Counted from the stretch's first letter, positions 25,979-34,941 are shown. The stretch: 64,000 nucleotides of DNA from Pseudomonadota bacterium (GCA_023457895.1 JAEXAY010000031.1:62001-126000); one strand, 5' to 3'. The notes: generated by a model from the sequence alone, not told the origin. Program-made: numbers and translations.

Positions 25979-27142
25979 TTACAATGTTTTTTCGTAGATG
26001 CGGTAAATCCGGTCGACCTTGCCGCCGACGGCTTCACCGACACTGATCATCGGACCGTTGGAAGCGAGGACCCAGCCGAAATCGCCATGGGTCGCGCCAT
26101 AGCGGGCGACCGCGTCGCGGCGGATATATTCGATCAGCATCATCGCGAGCTGGCTCGCCATGCGTGTGCCTTGGAGTTTCTTGACCACGCCCATCAGCGG
26201 CACGCGCATCCGGCGGACTTTCGGCTTCCTCAGCCACCACAGCATTTTAGCCCAGTTGAACGGCAGCAGCGATCCGCCGAAATGCATGAGCTGTTCGTTC
26301 ATGTCCGGCAGCGTCATCATGAAGGCAACAGGCTCCCCGTCAACTTCCGCGACCCGGATGAGATCCTCGTAAACCAGCGGTTTCATGGTTTTGCCGGCAT
26401 AGGCGATCTCGGCGTCCGTCAGCGGCACGAAACCCCAATTATCGGACCAGGCATCGTTGAGGATTGAGAGGATGAGTGCAGCCTCCTCCCCAAAGCGGCT
26501 CTTGTCGACGTGGCGGATGCGAACCCGCCCCGACTTTTCCCCCATGGCGACGACACGGTTGACCAGTTCGGGAAAGCCTTCACCTATCGGCAGGCCATAG
26601 GTGTAAAGGTCCTGCACGCCCTTGTAACCTGCTGCTTCGACCCAGCCTTCATAGGCAGGACTGTTGTGACCCATCATCACCGTCGGCGGCTGGTTGAAGC
26701 CCTCGACGAGCAATCCCGGTTCGTCCCAATAGCTGATGCTCATCGGTCCGAGCACTTTCGTCATGCCCTGATCGCGCAGCCATTGTTCGGCCGCTTCCAT
26801 CAGCGCGGCGGCGGTTTCCTGATCCTCGGCCTCGAACAGACCCCAATTTCCCGCGCCGGGGCCCCAGCCCTGTTCAGGCGGCTGGGCAAGTTGCAGTTCG
26901 TCGATATGCGCAGAGATGCGGCCCACCGTCAGCTCACCCCGCCGCGCCACGAACAGCTGCATCCGGCCATGTTCGAACCAGGGGTTCTTTTTCGGGTTGA
27001 GCAGGCCATAGATTTCATACTTGAACGGCGGCACCCAGTTTGGGTCGCCTGCATTGAGCCGGTAGGCGAGTTCGACAAAGTCGCGTAGCGCCGCCTTGTC
27101 CTCGAGCGAAACGGGGTGAATGGTGAGCGGTTCTAAATTCAT
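25979..27142 (-). CDS. GNAT-fold N-acyltransferase, candidate ceramide synthase
   Basis: A 387-residue cytoplasmic protein, start at the ATG 27142. It has two GNAT-like halves: LFVARRGELTVGRISAHID near residue 70 and IRVAEVDGEPVAFMMTLPDMNE near 255, both with the beta4 pattern of acetyltransferases, plus KVLGPMSISYWDEPGLLVEGF between. It resembles the family holding E. coli YghO and, from memory, the Caulobacter bacterial ceramide synthase bCerS (CCNA_01212). spt, acp and cerR lie 6.5-9 kb away, which supports N-acylation of a sphingoid base, but annotation as a plain N-acetyltransferase would also fit. It is divergent from the desaturase gene. Confidence 0.6.
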   Translation of the reverse strand: MNLEPLTIHPVSLEDKAALRDFVELAYRLNAGDPNWVPPFKYEIYGLLNPKKNPWFEHGRMQLFVARRGELTVGRISAHIDELQLAQPPEQGWGPGAGNWGLFEAEDQETAAALMEAAEQWLRDQGMTKVLGPMSISYWDEPGLLVEGFNQPPTVMMGHNSPAYEGWVEAAGYKGVQDLYTYGLPIGEGFPELVNRVVAMGEKSGRVRIRHVDKSRFGEEAALILSILNDAWSDNWGFVPLTDAEIAYAGKTMKPLVYEDLIRVAEVDGEPVAFMMTLPDMNEQLMHFGGSLLPFNWAKMLWWLRKPKVRRMRVPLMGVVKKLQGTRMASQLAMMLIEYIRRDAVARYGATHGDFGWVLASNGPMISVGEAVGGKVDRIYRIYEKTL

Positions 27143-27243
27143 ACAGCCCACTTATGGGACTGCATCTTTCCTGTCGAGTATCTTGCAACCGGGGCAGGCG
27201 AGCGGCGCAGTTTTGCCATGAATTTGCCATTTTACCTATCCAC

Positions 27244-28323
27244 ATGGCAGCCATGACCATTCATGCCCCCATTGACGCGGCGGCCAGACCGCTTGGCCAC
27301 GAAGACCGCGAGATGATCCGCGCCGCTGCGCAGCTGACGCGCGATCTCGTACATCCCAAGATCTGGCTCTACTGGGCCGATTTCCTAGGGTCCGCGCTGG
27401 TCGGTTACGCGATGATGGCGGTTGCGATCCTCACTACGCAAAGCTGGGTGATGTGGGGTGCGGGACTGCTGTCGGTGCTGGCGCTCTATCGCGCCGGGCT
27501 GTTCATTCATGAAATCACCCATTTGCGCGAAGGCTCGGTACCCTATTTCCGGCTGGGCTGGAACATCATCGCCGGGATGCCGCTGATGCTGCCGAGCTTC
27601 ATGTATGAAGGCATTCACAGCCTCCATCATGCCCGCACCCGCTATGGTACGATCGAGGATCCCGAATATCTGCCGCTCGCGCTGATGAAGCCGTGGACGA
27701 TTCCACTGTTTGTCATCGCGGCGGCGTTTGGGCCGCTGCTGCTGATCCTGCGCTACGGCATCTTGACCCCGCTTTCGCTGGTGATCCCGCCGCTGCGCAA
27801 GCTGGTGGTCGAGCGCTATTCGGGGCTGATCATCAACCCCGCCTATCGCCGCAAGCCTCCGACCGGCGAGTTTCGCCGCAACTGGATGTGGCAGGAAGCT
27901 GCGGCGAGCCTGTGGGCAATTGGTCTCATCGTGGTCGCGGTGACAGGGCTGGTGCCGCTGCGCGCGCTCATCATCTATCTTGTTATCGCCTCGGGCGCGG
28001 TGGTGCTCAACCAGATCCGCACACTGGTCGCGCATTTGTGGGCCAATGAGGGTGAGGTGCTGACGGTGACGGAGCAATATCTCGACAGCGTCAACGTGCC
28101 GCCGCCGGGCATCCTGCCTGCGTTATGGGCGCCGGTGGGCCTTCGCTATCATGCGCTCCATCACCTGTTGCCGGGCGTGCCCTATCATAATCTGGGCGAA
28201 GCGCACCGCCGTCTCGCCGCCGCGCTGCCGGAAGCGTCGGACTATCACAAGGCCAATTACAAGGGACTGCCGGGCCTAGTCATCCACCTGATGCGCGGGA
28301 CGATGCACGCCAAGGCTCAATGA
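27244..28323 (+). CDS. Fatty acid desaturase family protein
   Basis: A 359-residue membrane di-iron enzyme. Three histidine boxes are present: FIHEITHLREG, GIHSLHHARTRYG and YHALHHLLPGVPYHNLGEAH, with hydrophobic helix pairs between them. It could desaturate or hydroxylate a phospholipid or sphingolipid chain. The start is at 27244 or 27253; the upstream frame to 27154 lacks a ribosome binding site. It is divergent by 101 bases from the candidate ceramide synthase and converges with lptG, so an envelope-lipid role is likely. Confidence 0.88.
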   Translation: MAAMTIHAPIDAAARPLGHEDREMIRAAAQLTRDLVHPKIWLYWADFLGSALVGYAMMAVAILTTQSWVMWGAGLLSVLALYRAGLFIHEITHLREGSVPYFRLGWNIIAGMPLMLPSFMYEGIHSLHHARTRYGTIEDPEYLPLALMKPWTIPLFVIAAAFGPLLLILRYGILTPLSLVIPPLRKLVVERYSGLIINPAYRRKPPTGEFRRNWMWQEAAASLWAIGLIVVAVTGLVPLRALIIYLVIASGAVVLNQIRTLVAHLWANEGEVLTVTEQYLDSVNVPPPGILPALWAPVGLRYHALHHLLPGVPYHNLGEAHRRLAAALPEASDYHKANYKGLPGLVIHLMRGTMHAKAQ

Positions 28324-28336
28324 GGGCTAGCCGCGC

Positions 28337-29431
28337 CTATTCCTCGGTTCTGAGCAACACCAGTTCGCCGATGATGAGGAACAGCAGGAACGGCCCCCAC
28401 GCGGCAAGCCAGGGCGGATAGGCACCGAGATTGCCCATCGCGATGGCAAAATTATCCGCCACGAAATAGGCAAAGCCGAGCGCCATCCCGATCACGGCGC
28501 GCACGAACAGCTTGCCCGAACGCGCCAGGCCGAAGGCTGCGACGGCACCGAGCAAGGGCATCAGCGCGGCGGAGAGCGGGCCCGAAATCTTGTGCCACAA
28601 GGTGCCTTCCAGCGCCTTGGTCGGACGTCCGGCCTGCTTGAGTTGCCCGATCGCGCGCTTCAGCGGGCCGAAGGCCAGATTGTCGCCATCGACATTGGCG
28701 AGTGTGAATTGTTCGGGGCTGACCCCCTTGGCGGTCTCGATCGTTCCCAGGCTTGTCCGTTGTCCGGTCTCGGCATCGAACCGCTGGGCATCGACGATCC
28801 GCCAGCCATTGGGCGAAGATTGGGCCGTTTCGGCGGTGATGACGTGATCGAGCGTGCCCGACGTCCGGTCGTAGACCGTGATATTGCTCAGGCTGATATT
28901 GGGCGCGGTGCCCCGCACCACATCGGCATGGATGAGATTGCCGCCATCGCGCACCCATATATTGGTCTTGTAGCCGGGGTCGGGGGGTACCTTGCCATAA
29001 TCGACCTTCTGCCACGCATCGAGCGCGGCATTCGACCGCGCCACCACCCGCTCGTTGAAGGCAAAGGAGATCGCCGCGACCAGCAAGCCGCCGAGCAGCA
29101 GCGGCGCGAGCACCTGATGCGCCGACATGCCGGCCGCCTTCATCGACACTACCTCGCTGTTCTGGTTGAGCGTAACCAGCGTGATCAACGTGCCCAGCAG
29201 GACCGAAAAGGGCAGGAAGCGGGCAATCAGCTGCGGGATGCGCAGGCCGAGATATTTCATCAGTTCGGGCGTGCCATTGCCTTCCACCGCAAAGATCTTG
29301 CCTGATTCACCAAGCAGGTCGAGTGCCTGCAGCACGACGACGAGCAGCGCCATCACCGCAAAGGTGCGGATCAGAAACGCCTTGCCGACATACCAGGCCA
29401 TTGTCCGGGAAGGAAACAGGGGGATGCGCAT
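28337..29431 (-). CDS. lptG: LPS/glycolipid export permease LptG
   Basis: A 364-residue inner membrane permease of the LptF/LptG (YjgP/YjgQ) family. Three N-terminal and three C-terminal helices flank a periplasmic beta-jellyroll; SEVVSMKAAGMSAHQVL marks the coupling region contacting the LptB ATPase. It starts 3 bases after the lptF stop, so the two are one operon. With LptB2 it extracts a glycolipid from the inner membrane and pushes it to LptC. Sphingomonads lack classical LPS, so the cargo may be a glycosphingolipid; that is inference. Confidence 0.93.
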   Translation of the reverse strand: MRIPLFPSRTMAWYVGKAFLIRTFAVMALLVVVLQALDLLGESGKIFAVEGNGTPELMKYLGLRIPQLIARFLPFSVLLGTLITLVTLNQNSEVVSMKAAGMSAHQVLAPLLLGGLLVAAISFAFNERVVARSNAALDAWQKVDYGKVPPDPGYKTNIWVRDGGNLIHADVVRGTAPNISLSNITVYDRTSGTLDHVITAETAQSSPNGWRIVDAQRFDAETGQRTSLGTIETAKGVSPEQFTLANVDGDNLAFGPLKRAIGQLKQAGRPTKALEGTLWHKISGPLSAALMPLLGAVAAFGLARSGKLFVRAVIGMALGFAYFVADNFAIAMGNLGAYPPWLAAWGPFLLFLIIGELVLLRTEE

Positions 29432-29434
29432 GAG

Positions 29435-30694
29435 CTAGTTTCTTTCCTCCGCTTCTTCCTCTTCCTCCTCAAGCGAGGGCACGTTGACCGGAACCCATTT
29501 GCGGTGCAGCCTCAGCCACGAACGCACCGACTTGCCGAGCTTGGCGAAGACGCGTTCCAGCGCGCCGATGGGCTGCCCGCCGGGCACGAAGGCGAGGGTA
29601 CGGAACATCCACCAGCACAGCCCGGCGAACAGCAGAAACGGCACCCACAGCGCGAGTACCGGGGGCACCTTGCCCTGCGAGCCGAGGCTTAGGCCATATT
29701 CATTGATCTTGTGCTGGGTCACCAGCAGCACGACCGAAAGAAATACACCGAGCGCGGAAGTTGACCGTTTGGGCGGCACCGCAAGGGCCACCGCGAGCAA
29801 CGGGATCAGGAACATGCTGACGATTTCGACGATCCGGTAATGGAATTGCGCCTGGCTTTCGAGCCGGGTCGCTTCTGGGACCGCTGCATCGGCACCGAGC
29901 ATGATGAGTTCGGGAAGGGTGCGCTCCTTGTCCGCGTCCTCGGCGCCGCGCTGACGGAAGGCGTCGATCTTGGGCAGCGGGATCGGCACATCATAGTTGG
30001 AAAAGCTCAACACCCGCGGCTTTTCGAACTTGGGGGAAGAATGAAGCAATACGCCGTCGGTCAACCGCAGGATGATCGTGTCCGGGTCATCGGTTGCCAT
30101 GAACTTGCCCGCGCGTGCGTTGGCCGCGACCGACTCCTGCTTCTTGTTCTGCGCGTTGATGAAGATACCCTTGAGTTCTCGTCCGTCATTGTGGCTTTCC
30201 TCGATCCGCATCGTCATATTCTTGCCGAAGCTGGTGAATTCTCCGGTTTTGATCGAGGCGCCGAGCGCACCCTGACGCAACTCGAAGCGAATGCCTTCAT
30301 AGGCATAGCGCGCATAGGGCTGAATATAGCCAACCAGCCCGAAATTCACGATCGCCAGCGCTATGGCGTAGAGGTAGGGCACCTTCAACAGCCGCGGATA
30401 GCCTTGGCCGAGCGCCTGGAACACGTCGAGTTCGGAAGAGGTTGCGAGCTTGCGGAACGCGAGCAGGATGCCGAGCATCAGCGCAATCGGGATACCGAGC
30501 GTCAGATATTCGGGCAGCATATTGGCGAGCATCCGCCACACAATGCTGACCGGGCCGCCTTCGTTGACCACGAAATCGAACAGCCGCAGCATCTTGTCGA
30601 GCACGAACAGCATCACCGCGATCACCAGCGTGCCAAGCAGCGGCACGAAGATCAGCCTGGCGATATAGCGGTCAGTGGCGGTTAGCAGTTTCAA
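29435..30694 (-). CDS. lptF: LPS/glycolipid export permease LptF
   Basis: A 419-residue partner of LptG. I place the start at the TTG 30694, which follows a GGAACGA ribosome binding site and puts TATDRYIARL at the N-terminus as expected. The coupling region is SELDVFQALGQGYPRLL, the jellyroll lies mid-protein, and three C-terminal helices follow. The C-terminal tail is extended and ends in a run of six glutamates within SLEEEEEEAEERN, unusual for LptF. It is divergent from the DUF2141 gene by 147 bases. Confidence 0.92.
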   Translation of the reverse strand: MKLLTATDRYIARLIFVPLLGTLVIAVMLFVLDKMLRLFDFVVNEGGPVSIVWRMLANMLPEYLTLGIPIALMLGILLAFRKLATSSELDVFQALGQGYPRLLKVPYLYAIALAIVNFGLVGYIQPYARYAYEGIRFELRQGALGASIKTGEFTSFGKNMTMRIEESHNDGRELKGIFINAQNKKQESVAANARAGKFMATDDPDTIILRLTDGVLLHSSPKFEKPRVLSFSNYDVPIPLPKIDAFRQRGAEDADKERTLPELIMLGADAAVPEATRLESQAQFHYRIVEIVSMFLIPLLAVALAVPPKRSTSALGVFLSVVLLVTQHKINEYGLSLGSQGKVPPVLALWVPFLLFAGLCWWMFRTLAFVPGGQPIGALERVFAKLGKSVRSWLRLHRKWVPVNVPSLEEEEEEAEERN

Positions 30695-30841
30695 GTTTCT
30701 GTCGTTCCATGACCATGATTTGGCCGCAAATGATTCCGATAAACATAAGTGGCAAATCAGGGAAATGACCACTCGCCCCTGTGCCAGCGTCTTTAACGCT
30801 ACCAAGGGCGGATGGCTATAACCCGCAGGAGACTATTGGTC

Positions 30842-31327
30842 ATGTTGAAAGTTACCGGTTTTGTTGCAGCGGCCGCGGTGGCGCTCACAATCCCGTCCTA
30901 TATGGCAACCGCGCAGGCGCTCGGCCCCAATGCCGCGACGTGCGAAGCCAATAACAGCGGTGTGCTGGTCAATATCGTGGGCTTCAAGGCCCGCACCGGC
31001 ACGGTCCGCGTCAATCTTTATGCCAACAATGCGGCAACCTACCTTGAAAAGGGCAAATATCTGCGCCGTGTCGAGGTGGCCGTGCCGAAGAACGGGAATG
31101 TTGCGGTCTGCCTTCCGGCATCGCCCGGCACCTATGCGGTTTCGGTCCGCCATGACCGCAATGGCAATGGCAAGGGGGATATGAGTGATGGCGGCGGCTT
31201 TTCGGGCAACCCGAAAGTCAGCATGCTCGATTTTGCGCTGAAGCGGAAGCCGGCGCTGTCGCGTACCGCTTTCCAGGTCGGCCAGACAACCGCGTCGATC
31301 ACCGTTTCTCTCAGATATGCGGGCTGA
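30842..31327 (+). CDS. Exported DUF2141 protein
   Basis: A 161-residue secreted protein. The ATG at 30842 has an AGGAGA site 9 bases upstream and is followed by a signal peptide (VTGFVAAAAVALTIPSYMATAQA). The mature part is a DUF2141 beta-sandwich with the characteristic VRVNLYANNAATYLEKGKY and YAVSVRHDRNGNGKGD blocks; the latter is an Asp/Asn/Gly loop that could bind calcium. Function unknown. It precedes the lipid kinase gene by 35 bases, possibly in one operon. Confidence 0.85.
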   Translation: MLKVTGFVAAAAVALTIPSYMATAQALGPNAATCEANNSGVLVNIVGFKARTGTVRVNLYANNAATYLEKGKYLRRVEVAVPKNGNVAVCLPASPGTYAVSVRHDRNGNGKGDMSDGGGFSGNPKVSMLDFALKRKPALSRTAFQVGQTTASITVSLRYAG

Positions 31328-31362
31328 TGCCGCGCCGCTTGTAAAGGATTAAATATCCCACG

Positions 31363-32346
31363 ATGGTCATGGTCGCGCTTCTTTCCAATCCTCGCTCGAC
31401 GGGGAATCGCGCGATTCTTCCGCGTGTCAGGGAGTTTTGCGCCGCCAATCCCGATATTTTCCATTATGAGGTGGAGGAGGCCAACCAGATCGGCCAGGCC
31501 TTTCGCACCATTGCGCTGGTGAAGCCCCGGGTGATTGTGATCAACGGCGGCGACGGTACCGTCCAGTCCGCGCTTACCGAATTGTATTCGGGTGGACATT
31601 TTGACGGGAACCCGCCGCCGGTCGCGGTCCTGCCCAATGGCAAGACCAATCTCATCGCGCTCGATCTCGGCTCCGAAGGCGATCCGCTGGAGGCGCTGGA
31701 GCGGGTGATCGAGATCGCGCGGACTGATCTTGATGCGCATGTGATCCAGCGCGAACTGATTGCGCTCTCGAGCGGCGAGGGCGACAACCGCCCTGTGCTC
31801 GGCATGTTTCTCGGCGGGGCGGGGCTGGCGGAGGCGATCCTTTATTGCCGCAACAAAATCTATCCGCTCGGCCTGCCCAACAGCGTCAGTCACCTGATTG
31901 CGGCCCTTGCCGCAGTGACCTCGATCCTGTTCCGCATCGGCGGGCGGCTCCTTCCCGCGAAGCCCGCCCCGGTCAGCGTGTCGCTGACCCGCGATGGACA
32001 GATTCAGGGCCGGTTCGCGCTCCTCATCGTGACCACGCTTGAAAAGATGTTGTTCAATTTCAAGCCATCCGAAAACGGCACCGCGGCGACCAATCTGGGG
32101 CGGATGAAGCTGGTCGCGGTCGACCAGGATCTTGGCGCGCTGGTCAAGGTCGGGATTGCGGGCGCGCTCGGCAAGTTCGGCCGCGAACAGATGAACGGCG
32201 TCCATTTCCAGAGCGGTGACATCATCCGCATTGAGGGTGACCACAGCAATGTCGTTCTGGACGGCGAACTGTTCGAGGCGAGCCGCGACCGGCCGATCAT
32301 CCTCAAATCGACGCCGCCCGTGCCGTTCCTCAGCCTCGCGGCCTGA
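31363..32346 (+). CDS. Diacylglycerol kinase-family lipid kinase, candidate ceramide kinase
   Basis: A 327-residue protein with the DAGK catalytic domain. The nucleotide-binding GGDGT is at residues 62-66, and the second conserved block is AVLPNGKTNLIALDLG (normally PxGTxNDFAR; here the Thr is kept). It should phosphorylate a lipid hydroxyl. Its position two genes from spt and the known ceramide kinase (CpgB) of Caulobacter, encoded beside spt, make ceramide a strong candidate; diacylglycerol or undecaprenol is the alternative. The next gene begins 15 bases downstream. Confidence 0.75.
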   Translation: MVMVALLSNPRSTGNRAILPRVREFCAANPDIFHYEVEEANQIGQAFRTIALVKPRVIVINGGDGTVQSALTELYSGGHFDGNPPPVAVLPNGKTNLIALDLGSEGDPLEALERVIEIARTDLDAHVIQRELIALSSGEGDNRPVLGMFLGGAGLAEAILYCRNKIYPLGLPNSVSHLIAALAAVTSILFRIGGRLLPAKPAPVSVSLTRDGQIQGRFALLIVTTLEKMLFNFKPSENGTAATNLGRMKLVAVDQDLGALVKVGIAGALGKFGREQMNGVHFQSGDIIRIEGDHSNVVLDGELFEASRDRPIILKSTPPVPFLSLAA

Positions 32347-32361
32347 TCTGGCCGTCGCGCC

Positions 32362-33255
32362 ATGACCCGATTGCAGACGCTGATGGCGGCGGAACTGGCC
32401 AAGCCCGTCAATCCGCGCGTCACCACGATGGCAGAAGCGCTCGCGGCACAATATCCGGCCGCCGCGCGCGGGGTTCTGTTCTATGGATCGTGCCTGCGCG
32501 AAAGCCAGCTCGACGGGCTGATGCTCGATTTCTACCTGATCGTTTCCGATTATGAAGCAGCCTATGGCAAGGGCTGGTTTGCTTTCGCCAACCGGTTGCT
32601 GCCGCCTAACGTGTTCCCCTTTGCGTTCAGCGACGGGGAAGGCGAGCTTGTCGCCAAATATGCGGTGCTAAGCGAGGCAGATTTCGCGCGGCTCTGTTCA
32701 ACGGAGGCAGGGGATGTATCGGTCTGGGCGCGCTTTGCCCAGCCGACGCGGCTGGTCTGGGCGGCAAAAAAGGCCGCTCGCTATTCGATCGAACAGGCCG
32801 TGGCGACGGCTCCCGTAACGCTTGCAGCATGGACCCGGCCGATGATGGCGGCGGCAGGCGGGGCGGCTGATCCGCTCGCGCTGTGGCGCGCCGGGTTCGA
32901 CTTGACCTATGGCGCGGAACTGCGCGCCGAGCGCAAGGGCCGCTCGGCCTCGATCGTGGATTTCGACCCCGACTATTACCGTGCGCTGAGCGCGGTGCTG
33001 AGCGATGTCCCTGTCTTCAGCCGCGCCGGGGCGGAAGAACGCTGGGCCGCATTCCGGCGGCGCGGCAAGGCACTGACGCTCGCCCGTCTTGCCAAGGCGA
33101 CGACGACCTATGCAGGTGGCATCGATTATCTAGCGTGGAAGATCAACCGGCACGCCGGGACGCGGATCGCGGTCAAGGACTGGCAGCGCAGATGGCCCAT
33201 CATCGGCGCGCTCACCATGCTGCCCCGCTTGTTCAGGAGCGGCGCGATCAAATAG
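32362..33255 (+). CDS. TAM41-like nucleotidyltransferase
   Basis: A 297-residue cytoplasmic protein of no firmly known function. VLFYGSCLRESQ followed by GLMLDFYLIV fits the GS-x(n)-D-x-[DY] pattern of nucleotidyltransferases, and KYAVLSEADFARL with the later VWARFAQPTRLVWA resembles mitochondrial TAM41 (CDP-diacylglycerol synthase), whose equivalent reads KYGV..DL and AGRLHKP. By analogy it could transfer CMP to a phosphorylated lipid made by the upstream kinase. The 15-base spacing indicates one operon. Functional assignment is inference. Confidence 0.6.
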   Translation: MTRLQTLMAAELAKPVNPRVTTMAEALAAQYPAAARGVLFYGSCLRESQLDGLMLDFYLIVSDYEAAYGKGWFAFANRLLPPNVFPFAFSDGEGELVAKYAVLSEADFARLCSTEAGDVSVWARFAQPTRLVWAAKKAARYSIEQAVATAPVTLAAWTRPMMAAAGGAADPLALWRAGFDLTYGAELRAERKGRSASIVDFDPDYYRALSAVLSDVPVFSRAGAEERWAAFRRRGKALTLARLAKATTTYAGGIDYLAWKINRHAGTRIAVKDWQRRWPIIGALTMLPRLFRSGAIK

Positions 33256-33287
33256 CCGGGTGACAAAGGAATCGCGCACCCGGCGCA

Positions 33288-33665
33288 TTAAATCGGCGAT
33301 CCCATCAGCCCGTCGACTGCGTCGGTCAATGCCGTGCAGGTGAAGGGCTTTTCGAGCAGCAGATGGCCTTCGAGCCGCTGCGGATCGGTATCGCCAATTT
33401 CCGCACTCATGAACAGGATGGGAAGGTCGGGCACGATCGCCCGCGCAGCATCCTTGAGATCGGGGCCGTTGATATGCGGCATGATGATATCGCTCAGCAA
33501 CAGGTCGGGCCGTTCTCCCGCTGAGAGGCGGGCCAGCATTTCGCGTCCGTCGACGAAGGTGACAACCGCGTGGCCGCAATCTTCGAGCAGGTCGCCGGTC
33601 GCCGCGAGAATGCGCGGATCGTCATCGACGATATAGACGGTGCGAGGCGGAGCGGCTGCCATCAT
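33288..33665 (-). CDS. Single-domain response regulator downstream of spt
   Basis: A 125-residue protein consisting only of a CheY-like receiver. The acidic pocket (VDDDP, 14-18), the phosphoacceptor Asp59 in LLLSDIIMP and Lys106 in LLLEKPFT are intact; the switch Ser is in FMSAE. It has no output domain. It starts 4 bases after the spt stop codon, so it is almost certainly co-transcribed with spt. The HisKA_2/HWE kinases in the window are possible partners, but nothing in the sequence shows which. Confidence 0.88.
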   Translation of the reverse strand: MMAAAPPRTVYIVDDDPRILAATGDLLEDCGHAVVTFVDGREMLARLSAGERPDLLLSDIIMPHINGPDLKDAARAIVPDLPILFMSAEIGDTDPQRLEGHLLLEKPFTCTALTDAVDGLMGSPI

Positions 33666-33669
33666 GGCG

Positions 33670-34929
33670 TCAGATGATCCCCGTCTTTTTGCCCGCTGCC
33701 TCGAACATGCCGAGAATTTCCATCACTTGCTCGCTCGTATGTTCTGCGCAGAGCGAACAGCGCAGCAGCGTCATGTTGGCGGGGGTTGCCGGCGGCCGGG
33801 CGAGGTTGACGTAGAGCCCTTCGGCAAGCAGCGCTTCCCACATCGCCGCGCCGCGTTCGAGGTCGGGCATGATCACCGCGATGATCGCCGATTGCGGGGT
33901 TTCGGTGCCGAGCTGGAAGCCGAGCTGTTTGAGGCCGGCGTGGAGGGTCTTGCTGTTATCCCACAGATGCGCGCGCTTGTCCGATCCGTGCATGAGCTTG
34001 CGGATCGAGGTCGCGGCGGTCGCCACCACGCTCGGCGGGAGCGAGGCAGTGAACACATAGGGGCGGCAGACAAGGCGCATGATCTCGAACTTGGGATGGT
34101 TCGACACGCAGAAGCCGCCGACCGTGCCGACGCTCTTGGAGAAGGTGCCGATGACGAAATCGACCTGGTCGAGCACGCCCTGATCCTCGGCGACGCCGCG
34201 GCCATTGGGACCGATGAAGCCCATCGAATGCGCCTCGTCGACCAGCACCATCGCGCCATTGTCCTTGGCGACCTTTATCATCTCCTTGAGCGGTGCGATG
34301 TCGCCGAGCATCGAATAGACGCCCTCGAGCACGACAAGCTTGCCAGCGCCTGCGGGGATGCGCTTGAGGCGCTTTTCCATCGCCTCGATGTCATTATGCT
34401 TGAACGGTACGATTTCTGCATTGCCCATCGCGCAGCCGTCCCAGATCGAGGCGTGGCTGTCGATGTCGAGCACGACATAGTCGCCCTTGCCGGCGATCGT
34501 CGAAATAATCCCGAGATTGGCCTGATAGCCGGTGGAAAAGACCATGGCATGGTCCATCGCGTAGAAGGCCTTGAGCGCCTCCTCGACTTCCTTGTGTCCC
34601 TGATAGGTGCCATTGAGGACACGGCTCCCGGTCGTGCCCGAGCCGAATTCGTCGAGCGCCTGCTTGCCCGCCGCGATGACGTCGGGGTCGAAGGTCATGC
34701 CCATATAATTATAGGTACCCAGCAGGATCGTGCGCTTGCCGTTGCAGATCGCGACGGTCGGGGATTCGACCTTTTCCATGACCAGGCTGAACGGATCCTT
34801 GACCCCGCTGGCGAGCAGCGCCTCGCGCTGCTGGATCAGCGGGTCGAACTTGGAGAAAAGATCGCCGCCAATTTCGGGACCAAGCTTCTGTTCGGCCGGG
34901 TCGTTGGGGGTGTCGATGCTATCGGTCAT
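33670..34929 (-). CDS. spt: Serine palmitoyltransferase
   Basis: A 419-residue soluble PLP enzyme that condenses L-serine with a palmitoyl thioester to 3-ketosphinganine, the first step of sphingolipid synthesis. Residue numbers match the Sphingomonas paucimobilis enzyme: PLP-stacking His159 in DSHAS, Asp231 and His234 in VDEAHSMGF, and Schiff-base Lys265 in GTFSKSVGTVGG. The C-terminal RPPATPANMTLLRCS loop holds the conserved arginines. The start ATG at 34929 has GGAAG upstream; longer frames include repeat DNA. It follows the acp gene with a palindrome between them. Confidence 0.97.
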   Translation of the reverse strand: MTDSIDTPNDPAEQKLGPEIGGDLFSKFDPLIQQREALLASGVKDPFSLVMEKVESPTVAICNGKRTILLGTYNYMGMTFDPDVIAAGKQALDEFGSGTTGSRVLNGTYQGHKEVEEALKAFYAMDHAMVFSTGYQANLGIISTIAGKGDYVVLDIDSHASIWDGCAMGNAEIVPFKHNDIEAMEKRLKRIPAGAGKLVVLEGVYSMLGDIAPLKEMIKVAKDNGAMVLVDEAHSMGFIGPNGRGVAEDQGVLDQVDFVIGTFSKSVGTVGGFCVSNHPKFEIMRLVCRPYVFTASLPPSVVATAATSIRKLMHGSDKRAHLWDNSKTLHAGLKQLGFQLGTETPQSAIIAVIMPDLERGAAMWEALLAEGLYVNLARPPATPANMTLLRCSLCAEHTSEQVMEILGMFEAAGKKTGII

Positions 34930-34941
34930 AGTCAAAAACTT

